From Dipetalonema caudispina (taxonomy: Eukaryota; Nematoda; Chromadorea; Rhabditida; Onchocercidae), in NCBI GenBank assembly GCA_013365325.1, contig JABVXV010000031.1, positions 1-64,000 of the forward strand: a DNA stretch of 64,000 nt, written 5' to 3'. This document shows positions 26,901 to 50,500 of the stretch, piece by piece. How positions within the stretch are numbered: position 1 is the first letter of the stretch; every line of letters starts with the position of its first letter. The notes beneath the pieces were generated by a model that saw nothing but the letters and a program-made list of their open reading frames with translations, searched no databases and was not told the origin of the DNA. The translations under genes were made by a program, and so were the position numbers.

Positions 26901-27633
26901 AGAAGCCACCAGATTATCATTTTCTGGCTGAAAAAACTTCTGAAGCAATTAAGGAGTTGGAAGAAGAAGTCAAAAAATTGCCACCGCCGCCGACACCCAC
27001 GGTAACTTTACGACCATCATCCGTTCAGAAATATCATTTTGACTTTAATTTCAAGCCAGTTTACAGCCAACAGGTTAATCAACCCACACCATTCCGTAGT
27101 AGGACGGACAGTGCAGAAAAGTTATGTGAGCTCTGAAGTTAGATCAGTTCATTCATAATAATTATATCGTAGTCCATACTATTTGGCTCATACGCTTCGT
27201 TACTATGGCTCATCTTCATAAGTTTATATCGTACTCCAGTTGTACTTTTTTACACATTTTACACGTTGCCAGAGGTCTTAAATACCGCGGTAAAATCTTA
27301 AATAACATTTAAACATTACAGAAGACTAAATCTCTTCACTCTTAATATACCAACTTTACAGATTATTGAGATTTTTTTTCAGACCGCTGTGGAGGAAAAA
27401 AATATAGTCCGTAAAGGATCGAAAGGAAAGTCAAAAAGCAAAAGTAAGAAGAAATCAGAGGTTGAAAAGAATGCGGCGAAGAATTTGGTGAAGGTATCCT
27501 AAAGGGATCATAAATAAGGAATAAAGAAAAGTACCCTTCATGTCCTCTTGTAATGACATGCAAAAATGTGGTAATGAAATAATACTACAAATAAATGCAG
27601 GTGCTCTTATCGTTCGAAGATTTGGAGGCTTAA
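23978..27633 (+). CDS. CK1/TTBK-superfamily protein kinase, nematode type
   Basis: Serine/threonine kinase of the nematode-expanded casein kinase 1 group, nearest TTBK-like members. Exons in phase: 23978-24016 (exon opens at 23917), 24141-24323, 24504-24668, 25129-25251, 25404-25485, 25833-25948, 26191-26379, 26648-26744, 26892-27073, 27383-27493, 27601-27633 (TAA); 439 aa. Visible motifs: glycine loop GTYGVV (about 82), VIK lysine about 102, HRDLKPDN with catalytic Asp about 203, DLG (instead of DFG) at about 223, then FRGTPEWASG and FDDLIAWLYVTCEL. The C-lobe ends LLKTLPHQFYAI..KPPDYHFL. The tail is proline-rich (LPPPPTPTV) and then strongly basic (KGSKGKSKSKSKKK). Many C. elegans relatives are sperm-enriched, which is family knowledge and not shown here. 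The Met choice is uncertain because the frame is open back to 23917. Confidence 0.88.
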
Positions 27634-28349
27634 TAATGATCAATGAATTATTCATCATTAGTAGTACATGCCACAGATTCTAATGCCAACATAACCAATG
27701 TGAATATCTCTGACCAATGGTCATCCCCCTCTTCCATCCCGATCGATGTATCAATGCTTGAATTTCTTTCATATCTGAAACTTCCCTTCGACAAGTGTTG
27801 CATAGCGCGTTGCAGAGGTAAAATTCGTATTGATACGGTGGAGATGAGAATTGTAGAGATGTGTGTTGGGAGGAGGGAAGAGAAGTTCTCTTTGAGGATT
27901 TATGACTGATATCAAAGATCAGTGGTATGATTTTGGAAATGATATCTAGCATGATTTCAAGAATCTATAGTACAATCCTATCATGATTTATAAGGCATTT
28001 CCATTTTACTTCATATGATTGAATAGGCAGTACGATATTATAGTATTGTTCATCTATTATAAGAGAATTCTATCCATATCGTAAACACACCGCTGTGTTT
28101 ATGGCGATGGCCTCATGGAGACGTTAATAACAGAAGTGTTAACAATCTGCTGTGACAAAGAAACTATACTAAGCATATTGTGTCTCAAACAATAAATATA
28201 TCTGAATTTGAGGATCATTACAAGACCGTGCTTGTCCTACAGTGCTCAAAGTCTGATAACATTAGCACGTGCTCAGAAAGTCACCTGAATGAAAGAGCAA
28301 TTTGGCCATTAAGTGTTTATGTTAACTGTTTTCTATTTGTTTTTTTCAG
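27634..28349 (+). other. Intergenic, kinase to helical-protein gene
   Basis: About 716 bp without a supportable exon; AATAAA at 28191-28196 may serve the kinase. ORFs of about 88-90 codons on both strands overlap each other at 27643-27952 and look like shadows. The region ends in a strong TTTTTTTCAG acceptor immediately before the next ATG, which could be a trans-splice site. Confidence 0.5.
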
Positions 28350-31300
28350 ATGAGAAATTGCCTGAGGTATTTGATAAACGATGGTCTCTATGTGGAAGCT
28401 ACATTGGATGATGATAAATATCAAGGTATGCTAAATTCGCCATTAGGATTAAAAGCTCTACTTGAATACTTTTGGTAGCTCATATTATTGTATTATATAC
28501 TGTGTCGTTTTGTAACGAAACTGATTTCTGATCATTAGTGACATTCAAGAGTGTCAAATGGATTAGAAAATAATGCTTTGTTTTGAACGTAAATTTGATG
28601 GTTTGATTTTAGAAACTTTTAAAACATTAACAGTGAGATTATGTTCGGAAGGTGAGCATGCTGTTATTGGGAAGACGAAATTCTTGTGGCCAGAGCAGTG
28701 CTTGCCAAATGAAGTAAGTTAGGTTATAACGTTGTGTTTGTTCTTTGTTTTTATCCATTCCGTTACACTCGCATATCTTTTTCTAAGTGGTTTCAAGATT
28801 TTTGTTATTTTTCTTTTTGTAGATAGGCTTTCTGACCAGAATGCAAAATATCACATGCTGGTTGTAATAGTTTACAATATTAAGGATATTTGTTCTACAA
28901 GAGCCTTTGGCTAAACTTACTGTAGTCTGATTTAAGAATCGCTCAATTAAAATATTTGTTACCAATGAAAAGATTTCATCAAAATTTCAGTTTTCTCTCT
29001 TTTAACTTTGGAAGTTGCTACTTCCTGTTTCTTCTATGTTTTATTCCGAATTTTTAGATCAAAATACGAGCTGTTTGAAAAAGAGAGATAATAATACAGT
29101 AGTCATGTAATGTATTAATTAATGTGAACTAGTTGTATGTTGAGGAAGAGAGAAAAAGTTTTTTTATATTGCTTTTGTAACTGCATGCTCTGAATTGATG
29201 GAAACTTGACTGCAGATTATCTTTCTTAGATCACAATCGATGAAAAGCAGACTGTTGTTTTGAGAGGAGTCGGCAATATCGCCAGGATACCTATAAGGCA
29301 AATTTTTTTGTTGCCATTTTATAAAAAATAGTTTCATATTGTAACACATTCTTGACCTTCTTTAGAATCAGTTTTCTTCCGCAAATAAGGAGGTTTTAGC
29401 CAGTTTAAACAACAATAAAAATGTGATGGACGGAGTGATAGCACGATATCGCTTTATCTTATTCAATAGGTTTTTGAATTATTGAAGTTTATTGAGATAT
29501 AATATTTACAATTTTTTTGAATATTTAAAAAGTTGTTTTTTAGAATACAGCTGACTAACCGTTCGTTATACATTGGTACTTCAGATGATTCCTTTCCATC
29601 CGTATCTGTTCATGCATCACTATCTTCTCTTCATAGAACAGAGTCCTTTGATTCTCTCGCTGTAAAAATTTCCAACTGCTTAGCACAAGAGGTTGGTCTT
29701 TCTAAGTTTCTGAAATATTCTTGAGTAATAAAAGCAATAAAATTCTTTCACATCTCACGAGATATAAATTGCTGCAAAATAGCTCTAGTTGTCTGGTATT
29801 TTACATGCAAATAATTTCAGGATTTGAGTAATATTTGGAATGAGCTGTCAAAATTAGCCAAGAAAGCAAATATTAACCTGCTCGGCCACTTACCTATAGC
29901 ACTTCCTGCTCATACGCAAATGGCGTTGCTAAAGGTCTTACGTAAATGCGTTAATGAAAAACTTTTCGATCGGGTACTCACACTTCTCATTCATTCGAGA
30001 CTAATCACCGAGTCCAAGTTGGTTCAACTTTTAACTTCTAAAACATATATGGACCTCATGGTATTGACATCATTGAAAAAGACTGAATGTGGAAGAAGGG
30101 ATAGCTTGCTTTTAATTGGAACCATTTCAGTTATTCCGCCCAGTGAATTTCCTTAAATCTTAATTCAACCTATTTTTACACAAGACTCACAGTCTTAAGC
30201 AATTCCAGTTTTCTGAAATGAGAAATGCGGTCAGATTTATCAAATTTATGCTTACATGAAAGATAACATCTACCTCATGGTGTGGATGTTTATGAAATAT
30301 ATGCTTTATAAAGTAAAAGAATTTATTTTTCAAGATTTGTTCATCAAAGTCTTCTTTAATCTATTTTAATTATGTTAATGGAGAAATTTTAAATTGTTTT
30401 AGAGCTTGCTGTAAACTTGTTGAATTATTAGCTAATAAAAATCTTATTCAACAAGCAGTTGATTTTTTGCGTTTTTCGCTATTAGTCGATGATCGAACAT
30501 ATACGATGTTTCTCAAAATGTCTTCTAATGAGTACGTTTGATTTTTATAGTAGTGTTTTGACACACTGCATTATAAGACATCGAAAGCGTTTTTTATGTC
30601 TTTTTTTTTGAAATGCAGTTTTTCTTCAAGAAATGATTAATATATTTTCTATTCACTGGTCAGCGCGAAAAGTTAGTGATATGATTATTACAAGAGTTTC
30701 ATAGATTGTTTAACAAAATGAACTCCAAAGAAGTAAAAATATTTTCAGGTCTGTTTCGGAAACCTCTAAACTGCTTTTAACTTTACTGGAAAAGCCAGTT
30801 AACAGTTGGGGGTTACGACTAACTGTTTCACAGGAACTGACAGAAATTGAAGTTGCTACTCTCATCGAACGATTGATATCACTGGGCTGTGACAGGAAGA
30901 GAGATGACTTATTTGATAAGGTGCCGTTTTACTTTACCAATTTTTTGACTTATGAGTAATATTGACATCGTATTATGCTAAATCTTATCACGTCTCGCAG
31001 TTCTTTCATTTCAAAACTCGTCATTGCACATCATCAACTGTTGGGAAGAATGCTTAATCGTAATAGTTCCATTTATTTCAATTAACAGTTTTTCATATAC
31101 ATAATATTCACAGAAAATTGCGGACATCTTGATATTTTAACAACTTTTTTAGATATTAAAACTTATGGCAGTTCTCGCTGATAGCCATTCACAGCGTTTT
31201 GTTTGGGATGAAAAATGTCATGGTATAATACGGGATGCTGCCTGTTTTGCAGCAACCATGGTATTCTTAATTTTCTAGTGCAGTTAGTCTAATGTGGGAG

Positions 31301-31692
31301 ACATTTAGTTTTCACCCTGCTTTTGGAGAAATGCTTGCGAAATTGACTTAGATTCTCCTTATTTACAATATTAAATAAACATTCTTTAGGTACTTCCAAA
31401 CTTTGCAATTTTTCTAGGTTAAAAATAAGGAATTATATGTTTTGGAGGAATAAGATAAATAGGGTGAGCCACTAGTTCCATCGTTGGGACTTTGGTTTTG
31501 TTATCATGAGAAACACAGATCTTTAGTTGCAGTCCACGTAATTTATTACTAATATTTCATGTACAATTGATCGATATGTTCCGTCACCTGGAACAACAGT
31601 TGGAGCAAAGGAAAAAGATAGCTGGTGATGCGCCTGAAATCAATAGTGATTATATTGTCAGAAAGATTAGTTTTGCTCAAAAATCTATATAG
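28350..31692 (+). CDS. Helical-repeat-like protein of uncertain identity (possibly NOL11-like)
   Basis: Exons: 28350-28425 (ATG directly after TTTTTTCAG), 28613-28713, 29366-29469, 29544-29691, 29821-30060, about 30403-30531, 30749-30920, 31153-31260, 31519-31692 (TAG). All junctions match in phase except 30060/30403. There an earlier donor near 30017 (AA|GTTGGT, phase 2) would fit, dropping about 14 codons, or a small exon is missing. The product is about 370-380 aa. It is Leu-rich and helical, with patterns such as LVQLLTSKTYMDL, KLVELLANKNLIQQAVDFL and LSQE-type repeats, and ends in a charged coiled-coil-like segment (FRHLEQQLEQRKK). There is no signal peptide or transmembrane helix. The C-terminal layout recalls NOL11, a UTP-A/SSU processome factor, but I cannot confirm it. 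AATAAA at 31951-31956. Confidence 0.6.
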
Positions 31693-32485
31693 TTTACCGT
31701 TCCTCTTTGTTCTTCGAAGTCTTATTTGGAAAGGAATCAGTTTCAGCAAGAGGAAAAACTATTCTCAAATGTATCAAATTTCCGTGGCTAAAAACATGTC
31801 GAAGATTTTAAGAATATTATTATTAATAACGTGTGATAAGTTTAATTTGAAGAATTACTGAGAAATATGTAGGTTTAAGCTGAGCAATCATTGAGTAATT
31901 TGTCTACTTTGTACGGCTGTGTATTTGTCTTGTTATTTCAGTGTTTATTCAATAAATCATTTCATAATTACTTCTTGCAAGATCTCAGGCTAAAATGATC
32001 CACTGCCTTGCGTCGAAATAATATTAATCTTAAACAAATTTTTAACTGAATGATATTATAAAGTACCTGTGATCTTTTTTTCGAAAGCAAATACGAAGTG
32101 ATTTTTTACTCGAACGATCGTTTCCTGCACTTTTATGCTGGAATTTGTAAATTATATTCTTTCCAAATCGTTCCGCATTTTACAGACAGCGGTATGAAGA
32201 CTTTTGGTAACTTCAAGTCTCTTTTATGACGTTTAACAGTACTAATTGTTTTATTGGAGAATTCTTATGAGAACTGTGTAGATTATTTCGATTCTTGCCT
32301 TAATATACTTCCAGGTAGTAAGAGTGGTTATAAGCTTTGTACTTAATATTATTGAAGTATGCCTACCGAACGGTAAGTGTTTCAGATTCGATCATTTTGC
32401 ATGATGTACTGCCATTATATACAAACAGACCACATTAATATCACATTTCAGCGGATTTTTTTAATGTCTATCCTATTCGATTTGA
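31693..32485 (+). other. Intergenic, helical-protein gene to PKD receptor
   Basis: About 790 bp of AT-rich DNA. It contains an AATAAA at 31951-31956 that fits the 3' end of the upstream gene. No additional exon is supported. The downstream ATG (32486) is not directly preceded by a strong acceptor. Confidence 0.5.
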
Positions 32486-42957
<10,472 letters not shown>

Positions 42958-44564
42958 CGAATCTGAACACAGTCATTGTGATTGTCTCTTTGAGTAACTT
43001 TTTCTGGTCAGCAATTTATCTTTCTTGAATGTTTCTCGTCTTCTAAGAGTCTTCATAGTTTTATATTAGCACGAATACTTTTCCATTTCGTAGGTAAGAA
43101 TTTTATTGTTGGTTCTTTGAACATGAAGTATTCTTTCCTTTAGTTGAAAATGCACAATTTGACAAATCAAGGTGCTTGCTGAATACTCTGTTCCTCAGTC
43201 GCTGGCTATTCTGTAGTTGTTGATGTGTTCATGTAAGGAGAGGGTAAGATTTTATTACTAGGCCATACGCTTTTTAGAAAGGATGTTTTCTGATTTTACA
43301 GAAAATTTTATGGCATTTGAAAATTTTCTTTTTTGTTCTACTGTGTCCGAGTTCATGCGTCGTACCTCCAAGTTAAAAATCCATGAACACGGCCAAGCAG
43401 TGGCCTTATTTTATTTGATCGGTGTTAATTTAAAACACGATTGGATTTGTGTTTTCGTAATTTTATAATCTTTCATGTTTATTTGTTTCAATTTTCGGTA
43501 GTGATGAATCATTTAATTTTAATTTTGCAAAACTGATGATTTTATTATTCTCTTTACTGTATATTACTTAGTCAGTAAATAAATATTAGTTTTTGAATCC
43601 TTAACTTTACTCAGCACAGTATTGTAGAGGGATTCAGTATTGCGGAACGATTCTTTTGACAGTGAAATGCTTATACTTTCATTTACTTTGTACTTATTGG
43701 ATTGAATCCTCGAAAGTAGAACAGTAATCACTTAGTATATTGCTTAAACTTGTTTCTCTTCGTTCATCATGGGTATTTTATTTCATACTTCTTAGTTTTT
43801 GGTCATACAAATGTTAGGAGTGCTTCATTTTCAATGGTATAGACATCTTTCATGATTGAAACACTTTTCATAAAACGTGAATAAAATAATTATTAGATGT
43901 TCTCAGTACTATTTCTTTCTACTGTAAGATAATGTTCATGTGTACGATTCAAATTTTCTTGAAGAAGGAGAATTCATATTGAAGTTCCACCTTCCCAATG
44001 AAATACTTAAGATTCAAAAGTTTTTGTTCCTTAGGTCAAGCAGTGTTTGTTATTCAATTTAACGTTTATGATGTGTTTATTGAAGTTCATTTTAAGCGGA
44101 ATGTGTAGTTTTCTAGGATTTTATCTTCAGCACAAAGCAATTCTCTGGATTGTTTTTGTCGCATTTCAAATTCTCGGGAGTAGAAATTTAGTCTGATTTT
44201 GAGAGGATTGAATAATAAATAACTTCGTTTGCGAAGTGATTTCTTCCTTTATCAATTGTCGAGTAAGGCTGAAGATTCATCGATTAGAAATTAATAGATG
44301 CGGTGGTTTCTTCCTTACCATTGTAAAAAGATTGAAAATAGGACAAGAAAAAGCGAAGCTTTCGGAAAGTGGGAACTTATTACGAATCAGTGACGAACAT
44401 TTTGCGATTTCCTTTTAAATCTGAACTGCGATATTCTAGAATCCAATTTTCCTCTATTAATTCAGTCATTTAAGGATTTCAACGAATTCATCACAGACTG
44501 TTCAGTCGATTACCTAATCGTTATGGTCTGTGGAATTAGTTGTTAATGTTAAGTGGAAATCATA
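42958..44564 (+). other. Intergenic, PKD receptor 3' side to TRAPPC9
   Basis: About 1.6 kb AT-rich. Possible polyadenylation signals (AATAAA) lie near 43580 and 43880. ORFs of about 60 codons at 43283 and 44236 have no domain, signal or splice support. No RNA gene was recognised. Confidence 0.5.
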
Positions 44565-47500
44565 ATGTTGGAAGCATCGGTTCCAACGGTAGAGGATCAC
44601 TGTCGAGTGCTTGTATACGTTAAGCAATTCGGCCCTCGATCACCAGCTTTGTTTAATTGTCTTCTGGAACGATTGCAGCGAGTGCAGTGTTTGCAAGGTT
44701 TTATTATATATCCTTAATCGAGAATTGCCATCTTAGTTAGGCCTGCCTGGAAATAACCGACTAAAGGTCATAAACAATGGTTAAGTCCGTAGCTATCAGT
44801 GTTATCACCCAATATTCATGTAAATTTGAATCATTTGGCAATTACGCTGGTGACCTAGCAGTTATAGCTAACGAAGGATGTGACTTGAGGTGCGAAGTTA
44901 GCTCAATCTAGATATTTCGATGCATTCTTAACATCTCTTGCGCCGGCTTTTTTATATGCATCGTATTCAGGATATTTGAGATAATTATCAGAGAAGCTAA
45001 TATTAGAAGACTATGGTTTTAGATACCGCAATAAAGTTGTATCAGATGTAGGCCTAGCTTAGTTGCATCAAAAAAGTCTAACAAAATTAAATCTTTAGCA
45101 TTACTTCATGCCTCCCCGAATAGTCGTAGTAAAAACCAAACTGTTGCTTCAATTTTTCTTCTTTAGTTCTATATAATCTACTTTTTTTTGTTTTGTTTCC
45201 AATCAGATTTGCAGTATCGGATAACCCGAAAAGGATTTTCGTCGCTGATTTCAATACAACAATTAATGCAGATTTGATCGGATTCGGTGAACTTCAGGTT
45301 AACAGTTTTTTTTTCGATACTATTAAACGTGCATTATATTCCATTTTAAAATTAATTATCAGCTCAGACATCATTTGACTGCTTATATTTCCTACGACAC
45401 AATTTATTTCTTGAACCTTCTTGCCGTGATTGTTTGGCTTGTTAGGATAGAATGTGATTGAAGCTATCTGTTCTTAAAAAAGAGAACAGTACAGCATTCT
45501 GTGCCTAATGAATTGTTTCCCAACAAAAGTTATTCCAGGCTCATCGTCGAGTTATTGGGTTCATTGGCGTTGTTCAAGCAGCAGTGGAAGATGAGAAAGC
45601 AGAACCGTTACAGCAACTTTCCGATGTAGATGTAGATGCAGCAGACCGTGCAATTAATATTTCGAATCCGAGAACGCATTGTTTTGCCAAAATCAAAGAG
45701 CAATACGACTTTGTAAAGGTATCACTTATTTGAAGGAGAAAGCCGTTGTTTTGCAAGAGAATTCGAAAGGAGTCAAAAAATTCGAAAAGATAATCATATT
45801 TCAAGTTCGCTTTCTGGAAATAAATATTCGGTAGTCAAGTAACACGAATCTTTTGAACAATTTCATGTATGAATGACTGTGCTTCAAAAACAAAATTATT
45901 AACCGACAAAAAACTTTTAGAGAAAACTACAAAGCATTACTAATGTTAGTTACAGACTGAGTACGCATCAACTGTTGTGGATTCGCGATGTATTGTTATT
46001 GGATATCCAGAAGTATGGTTTTTTTTTTTTTTTTTTTGTTTTTGTTGCTTGTTTGGAGATTTTCTTCCATAAAAGAAGGAAGGTAAAGATCATTTCTTAG
46101 TAGTTCTCACAAAATAATGGAGGCTTTAAAGTTTTGATAGAGAATTAGCTCGAACCGTTCAAACTGAACTTCCCTCTTTGGGTCTAACGAAATCCAGAGT
46201 AATCTTTGCCGAGAGAGGAGTAATTATCCTAATAGGTTAAAGAAGTGAAAAATCAATTGGATCAATCTGGGATGCTAACTATTAATCAGTGTGGTAAGAT
46301 CATAAGTTAGAATTTTAATTGTTTTGACAGCACGTCCCATTATTTTGAAAGCAGTTATCTGCAGGTGTCGATGAAAGAATTGTGTTCTTCGCGAGAACTG
46401 TTTTGTTTTAAAACTCTCGATGATGCGGATTCACTGGAAATAGGTATACGAGATTTTTTGCGCTCCATTTATTACGTTCTGGAAAGTCGCCGGCTTGATC
46501 TTTCCTTCGAGAAGCTGGAATGTCCACCATGCCCGGTGCTAATCGACGAGCAAAAATGCCGTCAAGGTTTGGAAAATAAAACCAGCAAAATATACAGGTT
46601 CCTATATTTTATATATAGGATATTCTATGTAATGTCGAGACGTATTTTACCCCATCACATAGTTTTCATAAATATTTAGACAGATGCTGTAAAACTTATC
46701 TCTTGCCGTCCACATCCTTTTCTCTGCTTTTTTTTCGCAGCATTTGTAGCATTTCATTCCGTCATGATATGTAAAAACTTATTGTCTTCTACTTTATTTT
46801 TTTTTACTTTTGATGTTCTTTGCTGCTAGTTTTCCAAAGTTTTGAATTTAAAAAAACGAGATATATTTAGGAAAAAATGTATTGGTCGCCTTCGGAAACA
46901 AGTTGCTGATTATACACTCATGACGGGGTTGCCCACTTTAGCAATGGATTCCTATCAGTCAGCAATCGAATTCCTCAAACAGGCTAACGATTTTTTATGG
47001 CTTGGTGGTATGTGCTTTTAAAGTGTTCAATAGGTATCACTTGTGATTTTTCCAGACGTATTTTTGAGTCTTTCAACTGAAAAACTAGGCTTTGTGAACC
47101 CTTGCGGTCAAGATCTCTGAAGTCTGGAAGTACAATGGAATAAAACTGATTGGAAAAACCGATTAAAGATTCATTAATAAACGAGGAAAAATCAGTTTTA
47201 TCTGGAAGTATAATTCACTGAATCCTGAAGATTTTGATCAACTGTAGTTTATCGCTGATAACCTACCTGTTTTTCACGGATGTATGTGAGCATGTTTTAG
47301 CTGCTTACGAAGGTTGGGCTTGTGCGGCGATGGTAGCTAAGTATGATCTAACAGAAGAATGTGCTTCTATCAGTGGGATACAACGAATTTCAACAATGAC
47401 TTCCGAACAGATTCTTTCTGCTCGTAAAATAAGTCAATATGGTACCGGGTAAATCTTTTTAAGGAATTCTCAACTTACGGATTTCAGAATTGGGACTATT

Positions 47501-50500
47501 ATTTAGTATTGCAGTTAATCGCTACTCTCTTACGAGACAGTTCTTGAGTTCTGACAGAGCCAGATAGTCATTAATTATTTTTAGATGGTTTTGGAAATTA
47601 ATAAATTGAAATGAAAATTAGCAAAATAAAGTGCTGTATTTCAGTCATATATTTCAAGATACTGTTGCAGTGCTTCGACTGGACATCAGAGGCATTGGTC
47701 GGATGAAGAATGTTCCTTAAAAACTTTGTCTTCATTAGGAGAAGTTCAGATTTTAGATGAGCGTTCTTTTCGTCAGTCTTTGCGATTACGTTGGAGTGGA
47801 TCCGCTTATGATAAGTTAGACATTTTAATTGGAACTTATGCCTAATTTATATTGACAAGCTTTTTGAAAATTTCCATGAAAATACATTTTTGCATGTTTC
47901 CTTGTTTTTGTTTTTCGAATTTATTCTATTTTATCAACATCTGCAGAACGCTTCTCTTAAGTCATTGTTATAGATCCGGGAAGTGTGGGATCAATTATTT
48001 AGAGATTGTTGAAAGATTCAAAGCCGCATTAGAAAATTATGGAAGATTTTCATTTGCTGCATGGGTCGAATATGAATGCATGATGAAAGCCGCTTCGGTT
48101 TTTCGATATCAACGTTTATATGTAGATATGGAGGTTTGTAATTTCCATAGAAGGTTGAAAGAGAAATTTTCATGAGGCTCCAAAGTTCAGAGACTTTTTT
48201 TGACTGGGAAGTATAAGGGAAAGCATTAATAGAAGCATTATTATATTCCCATAGCAAGGTATACTGCTAGTTATAATTCTGTAAAAATTTGTTCCGAACC
48301 TGTTTTGAGAAATGTTGCTTGTAGAAGGTTCAGGCCTGTTGGATGTAAATTATTCAGATCCAAATTTTGCAGAATATTTTCTGCTATATAATATTTTAGG
48401 GTTTCATAAGGGAGCATATTGGTAAATATCTTGATGACGGCTTTCATCAGTTTGGTCATTTCACAAAAGCTATGATATGTCTCAATTCTGCAGAAGTGTA
48501 CCATAAAGTTGGTGCTGTTTACGAAATTTTCTAGTAGACTTTTTTTATCTTTCGCATACTAACGAATTAGACTTTATTGAATTTCATTCATCTTTGAACT
48601 TTACGATATGAAGAAAATTGTAGTCACCTACTAAAGTAGCTTCTTTTAGCAGATCTCTGTAGTTACAAGTCCATTTAAAAATATAAAAAAGGATGTAGAT
48701 GAAATATTTCAGATTGGTTTTAATCGGAAATGTGCATTTTTTGCTCGTCTAGGAGTTTTGTTTCGCTTACATATGGCAGGAAGTGGGAGTCGCAGTGTTG
48801 CAGACTATCGACAAGTGTATCCAATATTATACAGAACACTAACTGGTTATGGGATGCCTGAGAATCCGAAAGAGTTCTCAGGTGATTTAGTGAGGTTAGG
48901 ACCGGTGCATATTCAAAGAAGAGTTTTGCATGAAGTGTTCATGAGCGCATTGCGTGCCGAATACTACGATGCAGCTATACGCCATCTGTGCTATATTTTG
49001 CAGGTTTTCAATACGATCCTTTGCTTTAATTATTGTACATTTATTCCGGATGCTTCATTCACAACTTAATAAACAATGGGACTTTTTTCGAGTAAGGAAA
49101 GGAGAGTGGAGGAGTAAAGAGGGGAATTGATACGCAGATATTTCTGACCAAAAGTTGTAACGCACTGAAAGCAGTCCATCTGAGCACTAGAAAAACTATT
49201 TAAACAGTCTGTAATCTTCCAACTTCAAATTAAATTTTCTGATTTTTCAAATGAACAAACATGAAACATTCTCGAAATTCGATTTCTGTAAGAATATAAA
49301 ATTAGGACAGATCTTTACTTTTTCCCCAAACCAAATCATGCTTTAAAATCTACTTGAAAAATATTCCGAATGTTTTTTTTGAAAAATATTCCGAATGTTT
49401 TTTAAAAGCCCTGTTATTTTTCAGTTTGTTGCTTTTTCAATAATGTTTTTTCATTAAAAATAAGCTTAAGAGAATCTTCACTTACATAGATATTTTTAAG
49501 GTATATTACGATTATATGGATCAAGAAACATCCGAACGAATGCTTGGAGAGCTGACCAAATTAGTAGCATCGCGGGATGTTAAGCACCAACTCAGTCAAC
49601 ACATTTCATTACCACAGCATGGACTTATCATACCGCCAATTCAGATGATGCGTTTCCCGAAACTTGAGTGCAGTTTCTAATACTTTTCGCTGTTACAAGG
49701 AATAATATATCGATTTTGATATCTTCTAGGAAATAAGAAACCATGATTAATTTAATGAACAAATATTTCATTTACGTATTACTACAAAAGATTCACCGTT
49801 GTTTATATTCTGCGGGTTTCCTTAATGCACGAAAATTGCGTCATTTTATCATTAAGGTAGGGCATATTGCAGGAAGTTTGCCATCTGTTCCCTTCCGGGT
49901 CACCTTGCTGCTACGATTATTCGACCCAAGCTTCATTCTGACATATTCATATATTCTCCCTTTCAACATGAGATTGCTTCGAAAGGTCTTTAATATATTT
50001 TCTTTTCGTTAAAAGAAATAAAAATATATTCTGTTTTAGCGTTTATGAAATTATAAATTTTTTACGATTAAATGATTCATGAAAAATGATTTATCAACAT
50101 TTTGTAGTTACGTGGGTTCAAGACTGCGCTTGCGAGGTTTCCGTATCGGTAACCAATTGTCTGCCATGCGAACTATCTGTATCCAACCTTGCATTACTCT
50201 CCGAAGGCTGCGCTTTTGAACCAATTCCTGTGCGACTTACTTTACCTGCATGTGGTGGCAACATAGAAGCTGTAGATTTCAAACTCATTGGTGTACCCAG
50301 GTGAGTTTATTATTTTCGAAATAAGCTAAATATTCTGTCAACTATACCTCTTAAATTTTCTGGATTCTGACTTTTTTTTTCAAAATTTTAGTGGAAATTT
50401 AAAAATTTTTATGGATTCAGCAAATAAAAATTGGTTCTATTTCGAAAAGCTGAAATAATAGAAATTTATTGCTGCATAAATTGAAGGTAAGAAGAAAGAT

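Noticed and set aside
46133..46205. Possible extra TRAPPC9 exon (ARTVQTELPSLGLTKSR)
   Set aside because: Exons 46012 and 46365 join directly in phase 0, and the spacing to the next family motif then fits the human protein; this segment is not needed.
48271..48504. Minus-strand 77-codon ORF in TRAPPC9
   Set aside because: Antisense to the + exon 48400-48516, which encodes the expected helical segment and fits the upstream exon in phase.
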